A DNA stretch of 64,000 nucleotides from JBMNGG01 sp050949705 (GTDB taxonomy: Bacteria > Bacillota > Thermosediminibacteria > Thermosediminibacterales > Tepidanaerobacteraceae): contig JBMNGG010000005.1 of the NCBI GenBank assembly GCA_050949705.1, forward strand, positions 124,001 through 188,000, read 5' to 3'. Of the stretch, positions 46,717 to 55,937 are shown piece after piece (positions within the stretch are counted from its first letter, which is position 1; every line of letters starts with the position of its first letter). Under the pieces are notes generated by a model that was not told the DNA's origin, did no database searches, and worked only from the letters and a program-made list of their open reading frames with translations. The translations under genes were made by a program, and so were the position numbers.

Positions 46717-47595
46717 TTATATATAGTATTTAAATAAGGCTTGTGTTCCACTATTTTCTTCACCTTGTTTTGCTAGCTCTTCATATATCGACAAAGCAAG
46801 TTCCAATCCGGGAGTTTTTAGGTTCAATTCTTTTGCTGATTCCAATGCAATTTTCATATCTTTAATAAAATGTTTGATATAAAAACCAGGTCTAAAGTCC
46901 TTTGCTAGCATTTTAGGGGCGAGATTACTAAGAGACCAACTGCCTGCAGCACCTGTCTCGATACTCTTTAAGACTGTTGAAGGTTTCAATCCAGCTTTCT
47001 TAGCATAGGCTATAGCTTCACTAACACCCATCATGTTGGAAGCTATAGCTATTTGATTGCTCATTTTTGTATACTGGCCTGCTCCAGCATTGCCCTGTAA
47101 TACTATATTTTTACCCAGCACTTCTAAAATTGGCCTTACTGCTTCTAATACATGATAATCACCGCCAACCATGATGGAAAGCGTTGCATCACGTGCTCCT
47201 GACTCGCCACCGGACACTGGCGCATCCAGAGCGTATAAACCTTTCTGTTTAGACACATCATATATTTTTTTTGCAAGTTTCGGGCTTGATGTGGTCATGT
47301 CAATTAGTAATGAACCCTTTTTAGCATTTTCTATAATTCCGTTTTCCCCTAGATATACTTCTTCAACGTCTTTTGGATAACCTACTATAGTTATTATAAC
47401 ATCGGCTTCCTCTGCAACGTGGCTGATACTATCTCTCCAGCACGCTCCTAGTTTTATTAAGTCTTTGGCTTTTTCTTTTGTTCTGTTAAAAACTGTCACT
47501 TGATAACCTGCGTTTAGCAAATTCTTAGCCATATTTTTGCCCATAACCCCGGTACCTATAAAACCTATTACTTTCTCTTTCTTGCAAGCAGACAT
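46717..47595 (-). CDS. NAD-binding beta-hydroxyacid dehydrogenase
   Basis: A protein of about 292 residues of the 3-hydroxyisobutyrate/2-hydroxy-3-oxopropionate reductase family. The Rossmann motif is IGFIGTGVMGKNMAKNL, DAPVSGGESGARDATLSIMVGG is the substrate loop, and the catalytic Lys is in AGAGQYTKMSNQIA. Start ATG at 47595 after AAGGGAGG. The substrate cannot be told; tartronate semialdehyde and 3-hydroxyisobutyrate are the usual options. Confidence 0.88.
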   Translation of the reverse strand: MSACKKEKVIGFIGTGVMGKNMAKNLLNAGYQVTVFNRTKEKAKDLIKLGACWRDSISHVAEEADVIITIVGYPKDVEEVYLGENGIIENAKKGSLLIDMTTSSPKLAKKIYDVSKQKGLYALDAPVSGGESGARDATLSIMVGGDYHVLEAVRPILEVLGKNIVLQGNAGAGQYTKMSNQIAIASNMMGVSEAIAYAKKAGLKPSTVLKSIETGAAGSWSLSNLAPKMLAKDFRPGFYIKHFIKDMKIALESAKELNLKTPGLELALSIYEELAKQGEENSGTQALFKYYI

Positions 47596-47637
47596 TAAAA
47601 AACCTCCCTTACATAACAAGTTTAATTTACTGTAATT

Positions 47638-48558
47638 CTATGCAAATAGTGCTGCTACAGCTAAAGCTAAACCAGTAATCTGGTAAACTTGTATTGTTTT
47701 TATATTTGCTTCCACTAATTTCGGTATATCGTTATAATATTTTTTTGCAACAATTACTGAGCGTTTAGCTGCAGGAATGCTCAATAAAGCCAAAAGCCAA
47801 TATATATTTCTTGTATATAACACTAAAGGCAATAAGGTTAAATATGCCAATAAATAAAGCAAAATATATACCTTTATGCCTTGTTTCTTTCCCATTCTTA
47901 CAACCCAATTGAGTTTCTTACCTTTAGCGTCAGCCTCGTAATCAGGATATTGATTTATCCACACTACATTCGTAATTAAAAATCCAATTACTAGCGAAAC
48001 TATAAATGCCTTTAATTCAAAGTTATGGGTTTGTACCACATATGTTCCTAGTAATACTAAAGGACCATAAGTAAAACCAATTGCCAGTTCACCTAAACCT
48101 CGATAACATAGTTTAAAAGGAGGTATGCTGTAAATAATCGATATTAAAAAGCCAACAATACCAATCCAAAAAACAAGAGTTTCTCTCATTACAGAAATGT
48201 AGATTCCAATAATTACAGCCGCCAACATAGTTACAAAAGCTATGATTTTTGTATCCTCTATTGTTAGCAACCCATCAACTATAGTTTTTTTCCCACCGCT
48301 AAAAGGAGTCCGCTTATCCGCAGATACGAATCTATCAACTCCAGAATTGTAATCTACTACTTCATTTATTGCATTTTTACCAGTCTCTATCAAATACACA
48401 CCAAAGAGGCTCCAGAAAAACCAGTAAAAGTTAATAGAACCAACAGCATTATATGCCATTGCAGCTCCAACAATCATTGGCACAGTCGATGCTATACACA
48501 ATTTAGGATCTGCTAGGCGCCAAATACCTTGTACTATTCTAGAAGCACTTGGTTTCAT
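47638..48558 (-). CDS. UbiA-family prenyltransferase
   Basis: A membrane protein of about 306 residues with eight or nine hydrophobic segments. The first prenyl-diphosphate-binding Asp motif is NEVVDYNSGVDRF and the second NQYPDYEADAKGKK. It resembles MenA-type DHNA prenyltransferases but no men genes are near, so the acceptor is unsure. The ATG at 48558 follows GAGGAGTGG; an ATG at 48633 has no RBS. Confidence 0.82.
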   Translation of the reverse strand: MKPSASRIVQGIWRLADPKLCIASTVPMIVGAAMAYNAVGSINFYWFFWSLFGVYLIETGKNAINEVVDYNSGVDRFVSADKRTPFSGGKKTIVDGLLTIEDTKIIAFVTMLAAVIIGIYISVMRETLVFWIGIVGFLISIIYSIPPFKLCYRGLGELAIGFTYGPLVLLGTYVVQTHNFELKAFIVSLVIGFLITNVVWINQYPDYEADAKGKKLNWVVRMGKKQGIKVYILLYLLAYLTLLPLVLYTRNIYWLLALLSIPAAKRSVIVAKKYYNDIPKLVEANIKTIQVYQITGLALAVAALFA

Positions 48559-48659
48559 TTTGAGTACCCACTCCTCTTTAAATATGAAACTATATTTTGC
48601 TTCTCTTATTTTGGGAATTCTATCTAAGTTCATGTGTTAATTTAAGTTTATTGAGGTTT

Positions 48660-49592
48660 TTATCTGTATAAGACAAGTAACTCAAGAAATTTTGCCAAAC
48701 CATTCTCATTATTGCTTGCTGTTACATAATCTGCTCTTTCTTTTACTTCGCTAGATGCGTTTCCCATTGCAACTCCTAAACCCGCATATTCCAACATTTC
48801 TATATCATTAATATTGTCTCCAACAGTTATTATTTCCTCTGGTTTTATACCAAGTTTTTTAGAAAGAATTTCTAAACCCTTGGCTTTAGAAATTCCACCT
48901 TTTAATACATCTACACAATTATCTATCGCAGAGGTTATTGATATTTTATTATTATATTTAGTTATAATTTCATCAACAAATGCTCTTAAATCTTCCCGCT
49001 TTTCATTACCATGAACAACTACTTTTGCTGGTGATTCCTCAAGAACAGAAATGCAAGCTTTAATATCTGCTGTGTTTTTTGTGGGTATTAATACAAAATC
49101 TCTTAATAAGTTATAATAACCTTTTAAAGAGTATTTAAACGGGGCCTTCAAAAATCGTCTTAAAAATATACTTCGATAGCTTTTAGCTGAACTAATTCTA
49201 CCGTCTTCAATAAAAACTTCAATCCTAAAATTTTTATATTTTGATGCTTCTTTAACTATATCAACAGCAATATCCTGGGGTAGAAGATTGTAAATAGTTT
49301 CATTTGTATAAATATCACTTATAACTGCTCCATCACTACTAATCAATGGTGCGCTTATTGGGATATTTTGAGCCAATCTAATAGCACTTAGGTAATGTCG
49401 ACCTGTAGCAATGGTGATATCAATTCCTAAGTCTTTGACTGCCCTTAAGGCACGAATAGTTCGATTGGTAAGTATATGATTGCTATTGATAAGTGTACCA
49501 TCTACATCTAGGGCAATAAGCTTATAATTATTACTAAATAATTCCTTTAAATCTTGTTTTAATACCACATTATTCATTCCTTTTTTATCCAC
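48660..49592 (-). CDS. Cof-type HAD-IIB phosphatase
   Basis: About 300 residues. HAD motif I is ALDVDGTLIN, motif II IATGR, and the C-terminal motif IV VGDNINDIEMLEYAGLGVAMGNA. The C2B cap is typical of Cof hydrolases that dephosphorylate sugar phosphates or cofactors. The start is uncertain: GTG at 49592, ATG at 49577 and GTG at 49571 are all possible, the last best spaced from AAAGGA. Confidence 0.9.
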   Translation of the reverse strand: MDKKGMNNVVLKQDLKELFSNNYKLIALDVDGTLINSNHILTNRTIRALRAVKDLGIDITIATGRHYLSAIRLAQNIPISAPLISSDGAVISDIYTNETIYNLLPQDIAVDIVKEASKYKNFRIEVFIEDGRISSAKSYRSIFLRRFLKAPFKYSLKGYYNLLRDFVLIPTKNTADIKACISVLEESPAKVVVHGNEKREDLRAFVDEIITKYNNKISITSAIDNCVDVLKGGISKAKGLEILSKKLGIKPEEIITVGDNINDIEMLEYAGLGVAMGNASSEVKERADYVTASNNENGLAKFLELLVLYR

Positions 49593-49674
49593 TTACTTTT
49601 TAGATTATTATATCTTATAACCGTTTTTTTTCAATAAATGCAAAGGTTTTGCATAAAGCGAGATACATAACTAT

Positions 49675-49710
49675 AAAAAAGGATCTTTCCAAAGAAAAAA
49701 ATATCCTTTT
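49675..49710 (-). terminator. Terminator-like hairpin
   Basis: AAAAGGAT/ATCCTTTT with flanking A and T runs between the Cof gene and the end of the Tad/two-component operon. Confidence 0.6.
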
Positions 49711-49782
49711 GAAAAATCCCTTTTTATAGATATATATAGGCAACAAGGCTTGAAGATTAGCTTCATAACGATGAAGACTGCC

Positions 49783-49926
49783 TTAGTAGCCCTCAGATGT
49801 ATGTAATTCACCATATGAAGTAATTAATGCAGTTTCTATTACAGCCACATCACATTCAAATGTAAAGCTTTGTTTTTCCAAAATTTCTGCTTGTAGGGCT
49901 GATGATTTATATTTTTCAAAGATCAT
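49783..49926 (-). CDS. Possible small protein, 47 aa
   Basis: An ATG that overlaps the DUF72 stop region by 11 bases opens a 47-residue frame (MIFEKYKSSALQAEILEK...). The overlap suggests coupled translation, but GAGGG is directly adjacent to the ATG, which is too close to be a good site. No family is recognised. A hairpin CTTCAT-AACG-ATGAAG lies just downstream (49761-49776). Low certainty. Confidence 0.3.
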   Translation of the reverse strand: MIFEKYKSSALQAEILEKQSFTFECDVAVIETALITSYGELHTSEGY

Positions 49927-50722
49927 CCCTCAGTATTCTCGAATTTTTATTTTTCTTTTCTATCAAATTCAACAATTGTTGTGCATTAATCACTGCTTGT
50001 GCGTTGAAGTGATTATTCATTGCTATGAAAACAGTCTTCACTTTTTTAGCCAGATGCTCAATTCTGGGCACCCATTCCTTGAGCTCTTCTTCACTATACA
50101 AGTAATCATATCGTTCGTAGGATTTTTGGTGATTGTACCATTTCTCAGTATTGCGTCCGTGAAATCTAATATACCCAATAGGACCTGTGACTGCAACTAC
50201 TGGAGGTAACAAGCCTTTTAGAGGTGGTTCATCTACACATACAAAAGACAATTCACATTTCTTTAAGAGATTGATAGTTTCTTCAGTCAACCAATCTAGG
50301 CTTCGAAACTCAACAGCAATATTTACATCTTTTAAATGTTCTCTCACTCTTTTTAAATAATCCTTATTTGCTTGATTGTTATGGAAACTGTAAGGGAACT
50401 GAAACAAAACACAACATAATCTATTTTGCTCTATCAATGGTTTTAGTGCATCAGTAAACTTATTTACTATTGTATCACTCAAGTCTTTTTGATGAGTCAT
50501 GCCCCCATAAGCCTTGACTGAAAACAAAAAATCATTAGGTGTCTTTCTCATCATATGATAAAACATATAGCTGTTTGGCATGCTGTAATAACTTGAGTTT
50601 ATCTCTGTAAACGGAAAAAAACGGCTGTAAAAAGAAAGCATGTCTTTGTCTTTGATATCTTCTGGATAGAAAGGACCCTTCCAGTCTTTATAGGCATAAC
50701 CCGATGTAGCTATCAATATCAT
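49916..50722 (-). CDS. DUF72 family protein
   Basis: About 268 residues. It opens ILIATSGYAYKDWKGPFYPE, has FSVKAYGGMTHQKDL, and YIRFHGRNTEKWY before the C-terminus, all DUF72 (YecE-like) signatures with a TIM-barrel fold. The function is unknown. It is 10 bp downstream of the response regulator in the Tad transcription unit. Start ATG at 50722 after GGAGG. Confidence 0.88.
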   Translation of the reverse strand: MILIATSGYAYKDWKGPFYPEDIKDKDMLSFYSRFFPFTEINSSYYSMPNSYMFYHMMRKTPNDFLFSVKAYGGMTHQKDLSDTIVNKFTDALKPLIEQNRLCCVLFQFPYSFHNNQANKDYLKRVREHLKDVNIAVEFRSLDWLTEETINLLKKCELSFVCVDEPPLKGLLPPVVAVTGPIGYIRFHGRNTEKWYNHQKSYERYDYLYSEEELKEWVPRIEHLAKKVKTVFIAMNNHFNAQAVINAQQLLNLIEKKNKNSRILRDDL

Positions 50723-50746
50723 CAGTATAACCTCCAAGGATACCGA

Positions 50747-51418
50747 TTATTGGGGTGTGACCATATTATGCTTAATAGCAAAAAGTAATGCCTGAGTTCG
50801 ATCATTTACCTCTAATTTTTGGAATATGTTTGTCAGGTGATTTTTAACTGTTTTTTCACTAATAAAAAGTTTTTTACCAATTTCTTTATTGGAAAGACCT
50901 TTAGCCATTTCCTGGAGCACTTCTAGCTCTCTTGAAGTTAGGTTAAAATCTTCTTTAACTCCTGCTTCCTTTTTTGATAAGCGGGTGAGTTCTTCAAAAA
51001 TCCTCGGTGTAAGGGAAGGTGGAATATAACCTAAACCTTTTACTGTTTTTTGAATAGTCATTATGAGTTCGTCAGGTCGTACATCTTTTAGTACATAACC
51101 TGAAATACCACAACGTATCAATTCAAATAAATACTCTTCTTGATTATGTATTGTCAGAGCAATAATATTAACATTTGGTTTTTCCTTTTTAATTATTTTG
51201 GTAGCCATTATACCATTAATCTTAGGCATATTAATATCCATTAAAATAACATCCACATCAATAGTCCTAGCAAGTTCGATAGCTTGGGCACCATCTTCAG
51301 CCTCACCCACTACTTCAATATCTGGCTCTAATGATAATAACTTAATAATACCCTCCCTAAGCAATGGATGATCATCAGCAATCATTACTTTTATCTTATT
51401 GCTTTTTAAATCAGACAT
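50747..51418 (-). CDS. NarL/DegU-type response regulator
   Basis: 223 residues: a receiver domain with acidic pair D15-D16, phospho-acceptor D61 (VILMDINMP) and Lys in YVLKDVRP, and a LuxR-type HTH (LTSRELEVLQEMAKGLSNKEIGKKLFISEKTVKNHLTNIFQKL). The order and similarity to DegU suggest that it is phosphorylated by the DegS-like kinase whose gene overlaps its start by 8 bp. Likely targets include the Tad operon itself. Confidence 0.93.
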   Translation of the reverse strand: MSDLKSNKIKVMIADDHPLLREGIIKLLSLEPDIEVVGEAEDGAQAIELARTIDVDVILMDINMPKINGIMATKIIKKEKPNVNIIALTIHNQEEYLFELIRCGISGYVLKDVRPDELIMTIQKTVKGLGYIPPSLTPRIFEELTRLSKKEAGVKEDFNLTSRELEVLQEMAKGLSNKEIGKKLFISEKTVKNHLTNIFQKLEVNDRTQALLFAIKHNMVTPQ

Positions 51419-52586
51419 TTTTATTACCTCCCACACCTGGCAACATATTCTCTGCCGTAGAAGGCACGCTTAATATTACTTCGGTTCCCTGACCGAGAAC
51501 TGATTTTATTTCAAATTTGCCTCTTAATAATTGTATTCGTTCTCTCATTCCCACGATACCAAACGCCTTGTTGTTTTTTTCCTTTGTTACTTTTTCTACC
51601 TGGAACCCTTTACCATTGTCCCTTACCACAACATTAATTTTGTTGGGTAAATACTCAATTTTTATTACTACTTCAGTAGCTTCCGCATACTTTCTAACAT
51701 TTGTCATAGACTCCTGAATAACCCTAAATATTGCTATGATCAAAGAACTTGATAAATCATATTCCTTGCCCATTATAGTTATCTCAACAAATATACCATA
51801 ATCCTTGATATACTGTTCAACATACCTTTTGAGAGCCGGAACCAGCCCAAGGTCATCTAAGGACATTGGCCTTAAGTCGAAAATAATCTTTCGCACATCT
51901 TGAAGACTCATACGCACTAAATCCATCAAACTATGCAACTCATCTCTAAGTAGTGCAGGATTTTTTTCCATAAGTTTTAAACAGAATTCTGCACGCATAA
52001 CTATATTGGCCAAACTTTGAGCGGGGCCATCATGGATTTCTCTGGCAACTCTCTTTCGTTCTTCCTCTTGAGCCATTATAACTGAAAGTCCCAAAGCTTG
52101 CATCTGTTGCATTTCTCCAATTTGCATACTGGCACTTTCCAAATCGTTACATAGTATTTTAAGCGCCATTCCTATATTGCTTATTAGCTCTTCAGACCGT
52201 TGGATTGCAATTTCCAGATTTTTCAAACTTCTCTCCAGATAGTTCCTGTGAAGCCGCAATATTTTTTCCTTTTCACGCTTGCTAAATAACTCTAACTGTT
52301 TTTTATGAGCTTGGTCATAAGCGTTTTTTATTTGTTCCTCATCATACTTATCGAAATTCCTACTTACATCCATTAAATGAATGCGAGATTTGTTATAAGC
52401 TAATTCCAATTCATCAACTTCACGAATAATTTGCGAAATATTTTTTCTAGTTACTTCCAGTTCCTGTTTTGTTCTTTCATAATCTTTTCGAGCGGTCTCA
52501 CTAAGTTGATAAAGCTCTTCTCTACTGTTTTCTACAAGATCTCTGGTCTTCTTAATGACTCTTTCTAATTTCGCTAATTTTACCAA
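51411..52586 (-). CDS. DegS-like cytoplasmic sensor histidine kinase
   Basis: 391 residues, no membrane segment. A long N-terminal coiled-coil sensor like DegS (residues 1-165) is followed by HisKA_3 with phospho-acceptor H185 in RVAREIHDGPAQSL, and a HATPase domain with NVRKYAEAT, VVRDNGKGF and FGIVGMRERIQLLRG. Start TTG at 52586 with a weak site. It lies downstream of a HAMP membrane protein that could supply the missing input domain. Confidence 0.9.
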   Translation of the reverse strand: MVKLAKLERVIKKTRDLVENSREELYQLSETARKDYERTKQELEVTRKNISQIIREVDELELAYNKSRIHLMDVSRNFDKYDEEQIKNAYDQAHKKQLELFSKREKEKILRLHRNYLERSLKNLEIAIQRSEELISNIGMALKILCNDLESASMQIGEMQQMQALGLSVIMAQEEERKRVAREIHDGPAQSLANIVMRAEFCLKLMEKNPALLRDELHSLMDLVRMSLQDVRKIIFDLRPMSLDDLGLVPALKRYVEQYIKDYGIFVEITIMGKEYDLSSSLIIAIFRVIQESMTNVRKYAEATEVVIKIEYLPNKINVVVRDNGKGFQVEKVTKEKNNKAFGIVGMRERIQLLRGKFEIKSVLGQGTEVILSVPSTAENMLPGVGGNKNV

Positions 52587-52702
52587 ATCGACTCAACCCC
52601 GCCTGTAAACTTCTAACTCTAAATTCACATATATTGTTGTATATTTCTATGTAGTAATAAGCAATTCCTGCTTAGGGTGTCATATTATGTTTAAATTATA
52701 AC

Positions 52703-53647
52703 TCATTCTCTTGTCTTAAATTGTAATGTTAAAGAATCTAGCTGCTGGCTGATGCGATTAAGTTTTTTTGCACTGTGATGAATCTCTTTAATAAATTCTT
52801 TTTGCAAAGAAGGACCTGTTTCCTCAAAGTCATCTGCACGTTGTGCTATTAAGCTGGATGTAAGATGCATTTCGCTGACTACATGTTTAATTGAATAAAA
52901 AAGCACCTGTAATTGATCACTCATTTTATTAAATGCTTGTGCCAGACTTCCTAATTCATCATTTCTTGTAATATCAATCCTACTTGAGAAATCACCTAGT
53001 GACACTTTTTCTGTTGCTTTCATTAAATCTACCACAGGCTTTCCTACTGATTTTATAACTATATAACGAGCCATTATCAATCCTAAGAAAACTGCTACTA
53101 CAAATAATATTATCAAATTATATCCTGTTTTTTGCAAATGCTCAAGAATAGAACTAAAATCCACCAGCATATGTGTAAAACCAAAAATATTGCCTCCACT
53201 ATCCGTTATCGGTGATGCAAAAGCGAATGCTATCACATCGCCATTAGCATTCTTTAATGGAACAATTTTTGGTTCATCTACCTTTTTATAAACAGTTTTT
53301 AAATAAGTATTTTCTTCATAATCATTAGCTGAACTGCTAGAGGCCACAATTTTCCCCTCATCGTCAAAAACAGCCGCTTCAGTGACGAACCCATCTATTT
53401 TTAATTCTGCAAGCATGTCGTTTAGGACTTGATATCTTTCTGAAGTTATAGCATCTAATGCTACAACATTGGTGGAATGCACAATATTCCAACCTCGTTC
53501 GATAGTGTTTTTAGTAAAGCTGTCCCTGTCTCGCATAAAAACAGAAAATCCTATAAAACCCATCAAAGCAATAAGAAGTAATGTAAACCCAAAACTCAAT
53601 TTGAATGTGAGGGAAAAACCTTTGAATCTAGCTGAATTTCTTGCCAT
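52703..53647 (-). CDS. Membrane HAMP-domain protein lacking an output domain
   Basis: 314 residues: membrane segment 1 (LSFGFTLLLIALMGFIGFSVF), an extracytoplasmic sensor-like region (about 40-170), membrane segment 2 (LIILFVVAVFLGLIMARYIVI), a HAMP domain (KSVGKPVVDLMKATEKVSLGDFSSRI...LAQAFNKMSDQL) and a short coiled tail. There is no kinase, methyl-accepting or cyclase domain. It may pass a signal to the soluble DegS-like kinase. Start ATG at 53647 after GGGGAGG. Confidence 0.85.
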   Translation of the reverse strand: MARNSARFKGFSLTFKLSFGFTLLLIALMGFIGFSVFMRDRDSFTKNTIERGWNIVHSTNVVALDAITSERYQVLNDMLAELKIDGFVTEAAVFDDEGKIVASSSSANDYEENTYLKTVYKKVDEPKIVPLKNANGDVIAFAFASPITDSGGNIFGFTHMLVDFSSILEHLQKTGYNLIILFVVAVFLGLIMARYIVIKSVGKPVVDLMKATEKVSLGDFSSRIDITRNDELGSLAQAFNKMSDQLQVLFYSIKHVVSEMHLTSSLIAQRADDFEETGPSLQKEFIKEIHHSAKKLNRISQQLDSLTLQFKTRE

Positions 53648-53651
53648 AATT

Positions 53652-54005
53652 TCATTCCTCCCCATAAACTAATTCTATTTTATCTCCAACAACAGACCCG
53701 GTAGATATACAGGTTCCTGCTGGAAGTTCTAAAACCCCTTTAGCCTTTTTTATAATTGGGCTAAAACTATATGGCTGTATTGAATGTAAAATATGTAGAA
53801 TTATATTCTCATCATCAAAATAAATTACATCAATGGGATACTTCATAAAAAACGTGTGAATAGATGTACAAGGTGTAATGAGTAGTCCTTCCCCTTCTTC
53901 TAGTTTATTTGTTCCTATCAAACCTTTTAATCTCTGGAAAAAGCATTTTGTTTGGTACACTTTAACTCCTAAGGCAACCTGTTTATTTAGATTTAGTACC
54001 TTCAT
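53652..54005 (-). CDS. DUF192 family protein
   Basis: 117 residues. The DUF192 core is FFQRLKGLIG, PCTSIHTFFMKYPIDVIYFD and VLELPAGTCISTGSVVGDKIEL. The family is often found next to Tad or type II secretion genes and its role is unknown. Start ATG at 54005. It sits between tadC and the HAMP protein with gaps of 10 and 4 bp, clearly in the operon. Confidence 0.87.
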   Translation of the reverse strand: MKVLNLNKQVALGVKVYQTKCFFQRLKGLIGTNKLEEGEGLLITPCTSIHTFFMKYPIDVIYFDDENIILHILHSIQPYSFSPIIKKAKGVLELPAGTCISTGSVVGDKIELVYGEE

Positions 54006-54015
54006 TAATCCACCC

Positions 54016-54942
54016 TCACATACCAAAAACTTTCATTATTTGAATAGCCGCAGGTCCCAACAGAACTACAAAAATAGCTGGAAATATACAAAATACCATG
54101 GGTAAAAGCATTTTGACCGGAGCTTTCATGGCCATTTCTTCAACACGTTGACGCCGTTTTTGGCGAACATCTTTTGATTGTAAACGAAGCACTTTTCCCA
54201 TGCTAATTCCCAATTGTTCTGCCATAATTACAGAACCGACAAAATTTGAAAAATCATCGACAACTAATCGATCAGCCATATCTCTTAGTGCATCCCGGCG
54301 GGGTTTCCCCATGCGTATCTCTTGAAGGACTATAGCCATTTCATCTGGGAGCACGCCCTTTGATTTATCTACAACTTTCTTAATTGCCCCATCAAATCCC
54401 AACCCAGCTTCAATACAAACCGTAAGTAAGTCTAAAACCTCAGGCAACTCTTTACTTACCTGCTCTTTTCTCTCACGTCCTTTAGAATTTATTAACACAT
54501 CAGGCAAAAGCCAGCCCAACATGCAAGCAGCTATAAGTAATACTAAGGTTTGCATATGTGATTTCCCGGTATTCTGTAATAGGAGTTTTATTCCAATAGC
54601 AAAGAAAATCGCCATCACATATTTAATAGCCATTACTTCTCTTGGCATTAAATTATATGGATTTCCCGCTTCTCTCAATCTTTTTTCTAAAACTTCCTCA
54701 TTTACTGCGGGAATGTATTTTGAAACCATATTAAAAAAAACCGAAAGCATTGGTCTTATAAACCTTTGAAATAAAGGAAAAGAAAGCTCTTGCTGCCTTA
54801 TAGGTACTGGTACTTCCGGACCTACTACTTCGGTCACCCGCTTTTTTAGTTTAATTTTATCCTTTTCAAGTAATCCAAAGATGAAAAAAGTAAAGGTAAA
54901 AACTGCTCCAAAAACACTAAATAAGTTGATTATTTGTAACAT
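54016..54942 (-). CDS. tadC: Tad pilus inner-membrane platform protein TadC
   Basis: 308 residues with T2SSF domain. Membrane segments near both ends and centre; LPEVLDLLTVCIEAGLGFDGAIKKVVDKS and RDALRDMADRLVVDDFSNFVGSVIMAEQLGISMGKVLRLQS are the platform signatures. Pairs with TadB to anchor the assembly machine. Confidence 0.93.
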   Translation of the reverse strand: MLQIINLFSVFGAVFTFTFFIFGLLEKDKIKLKKRVTEVVGPEVPVPIRQQELSFPLFQRFIRPMLSVFFNMVSKYIPAVNEEVLEKRLREAGNPYNLMPREVMAIKYVMAIFFAIGIKLLLQNTGKSHMQTLVLLIAACMLGWLLPDVLINSKGRERKEQVSKELPEVLDLLTVCIEAGLGFDGAIKKVVDKSKGVLPDEMAIVLQEIRMGKPRRDALRDMADRLVVDDFSNFVGSVIMAEQLGISMGKVLRLQSKDVRQKRRQRVEEMAMKAPVKMLLPMVFCIFPAIFVVLLGPAAIQIMKVFGM

Positions 54943-54954
54943 GATAACCCCCCC

Positions 54955-55923
54955 TCAGAACTTAATGTCCACAATCTTTTTAATAACTATTAAACCGATA
55001 AATTGACCCAATACAGCTAAGGTTAACATTATAAGACCTACTCTATTAGTGAAAAGTTCTAAGATATATCCAGGGTTTGCAGTAAGCATAAACACAGCTA
55101 AAAAAATCGGTAATAAACCTATGATAACACCTGAAATCCGCCCTTGAGCAGTAAGTGTCTTAATTTCTCTTTTTATACGAATCCGTTCTCTAATAGCTCC
55201 GCCAATGTTATCCAAAACCTCTGCGAGATTGCCCCCCACTTGCCTCTGTATTAAAACAGCAGTAATAACTAATTCCAAGTCATCACTATTGACCCTTTTT
55301 GATAGATTATTTAAGGCATCTTCAATTGGGGTTCCAAGATTCACTTCAGTTATAGTTCTATCAAATTCTTTTTTTATAGGATTAGGAAGCTCTTTTCTTA
55401 CCATGTCCATACTTTGAACAAAACTAAAACCAGAGCGAAGAGAATTAGACATAATTGTGAGAGCATCGCTAATTTGAGCATTAAAATCCACGAGTCTTTT
55501 ATTACGGGTTGATTCTACAATAAATAAAGGAATCACCACAGAAACAGCACCTAAAACTAAGCTGGTTAGCGGTTTTAACGTCAAGGTAAAAATCATTATT
55601 GTCGTGGCAATAGCTATACAAACTATTATTACTATAAATTCACCGCCATGTAGTAGAATATCAGCCTCTTCCAGTTTTTTATCAATTTTCCGCCCCAATC
55701 GCCGTGTTATTGAAATACTACCTGCCCTGGCTAAAAACTTTCGAAACAGTTGATTTCCATTGTGATTATTATTTATGTTTTTATCTGCATCTGCCTTTTT
55801 ACCTGTGACTTGATTGATACGAGAAGCTATAATGTTTCCTTTAGAAGTTCTTAAGGTATCAACACCCAAGACAAATAAAAACACCGCGGTAAAAATCAGA
55901 CTACATACGACAATTAAATCCAT
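54955..55923 (-). CDS. tadB: Tad pilus inner-membrane platform protein TadB
   Basis: 322 residues. T2SSF domain with ISDALTIMSNSLRSGFSFVQSMDMVRKELPNPIKKEF and VLIQRQVGGNLAEVLDNIGGAIRERIRIKREIKTLTAQGR; membrane segments at the N-terminus, centre and C-terminus. Twelve bp separate it from tadC and 14 bp from tadA. Confidence 0.93.
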   Translation of the reverse strand: MDLIVVCSLIFTAVFLFVLGVDTLRTSKGNIIASRINQVTGKKADADKNINNNHNGNQLFRKFLARAGSISITRRLGRKIDKKLEEADILLHGGEFIVIIVCIAIATTIMIFTLTLKPLTSLVLGAVSVVIPLFIVESTRNKRLVDFNAQISDALTIMSNSLRSGFSFVQSMDMVRKELPNPIKKEFDRTITEVNLGTPIEDALNNLSKRVNSDDLELVITAVLIQRQVGGNLAEVLDNIGGAIRERIRIKREIKTLTAQGRISGVIIGLLPIFLAVFMLTANPGYILELFTNRVGLIMLTLAVLGQFIGLIVIKKIVDIKF

Positions 55924-55937
55924 TTATTAATACACTC

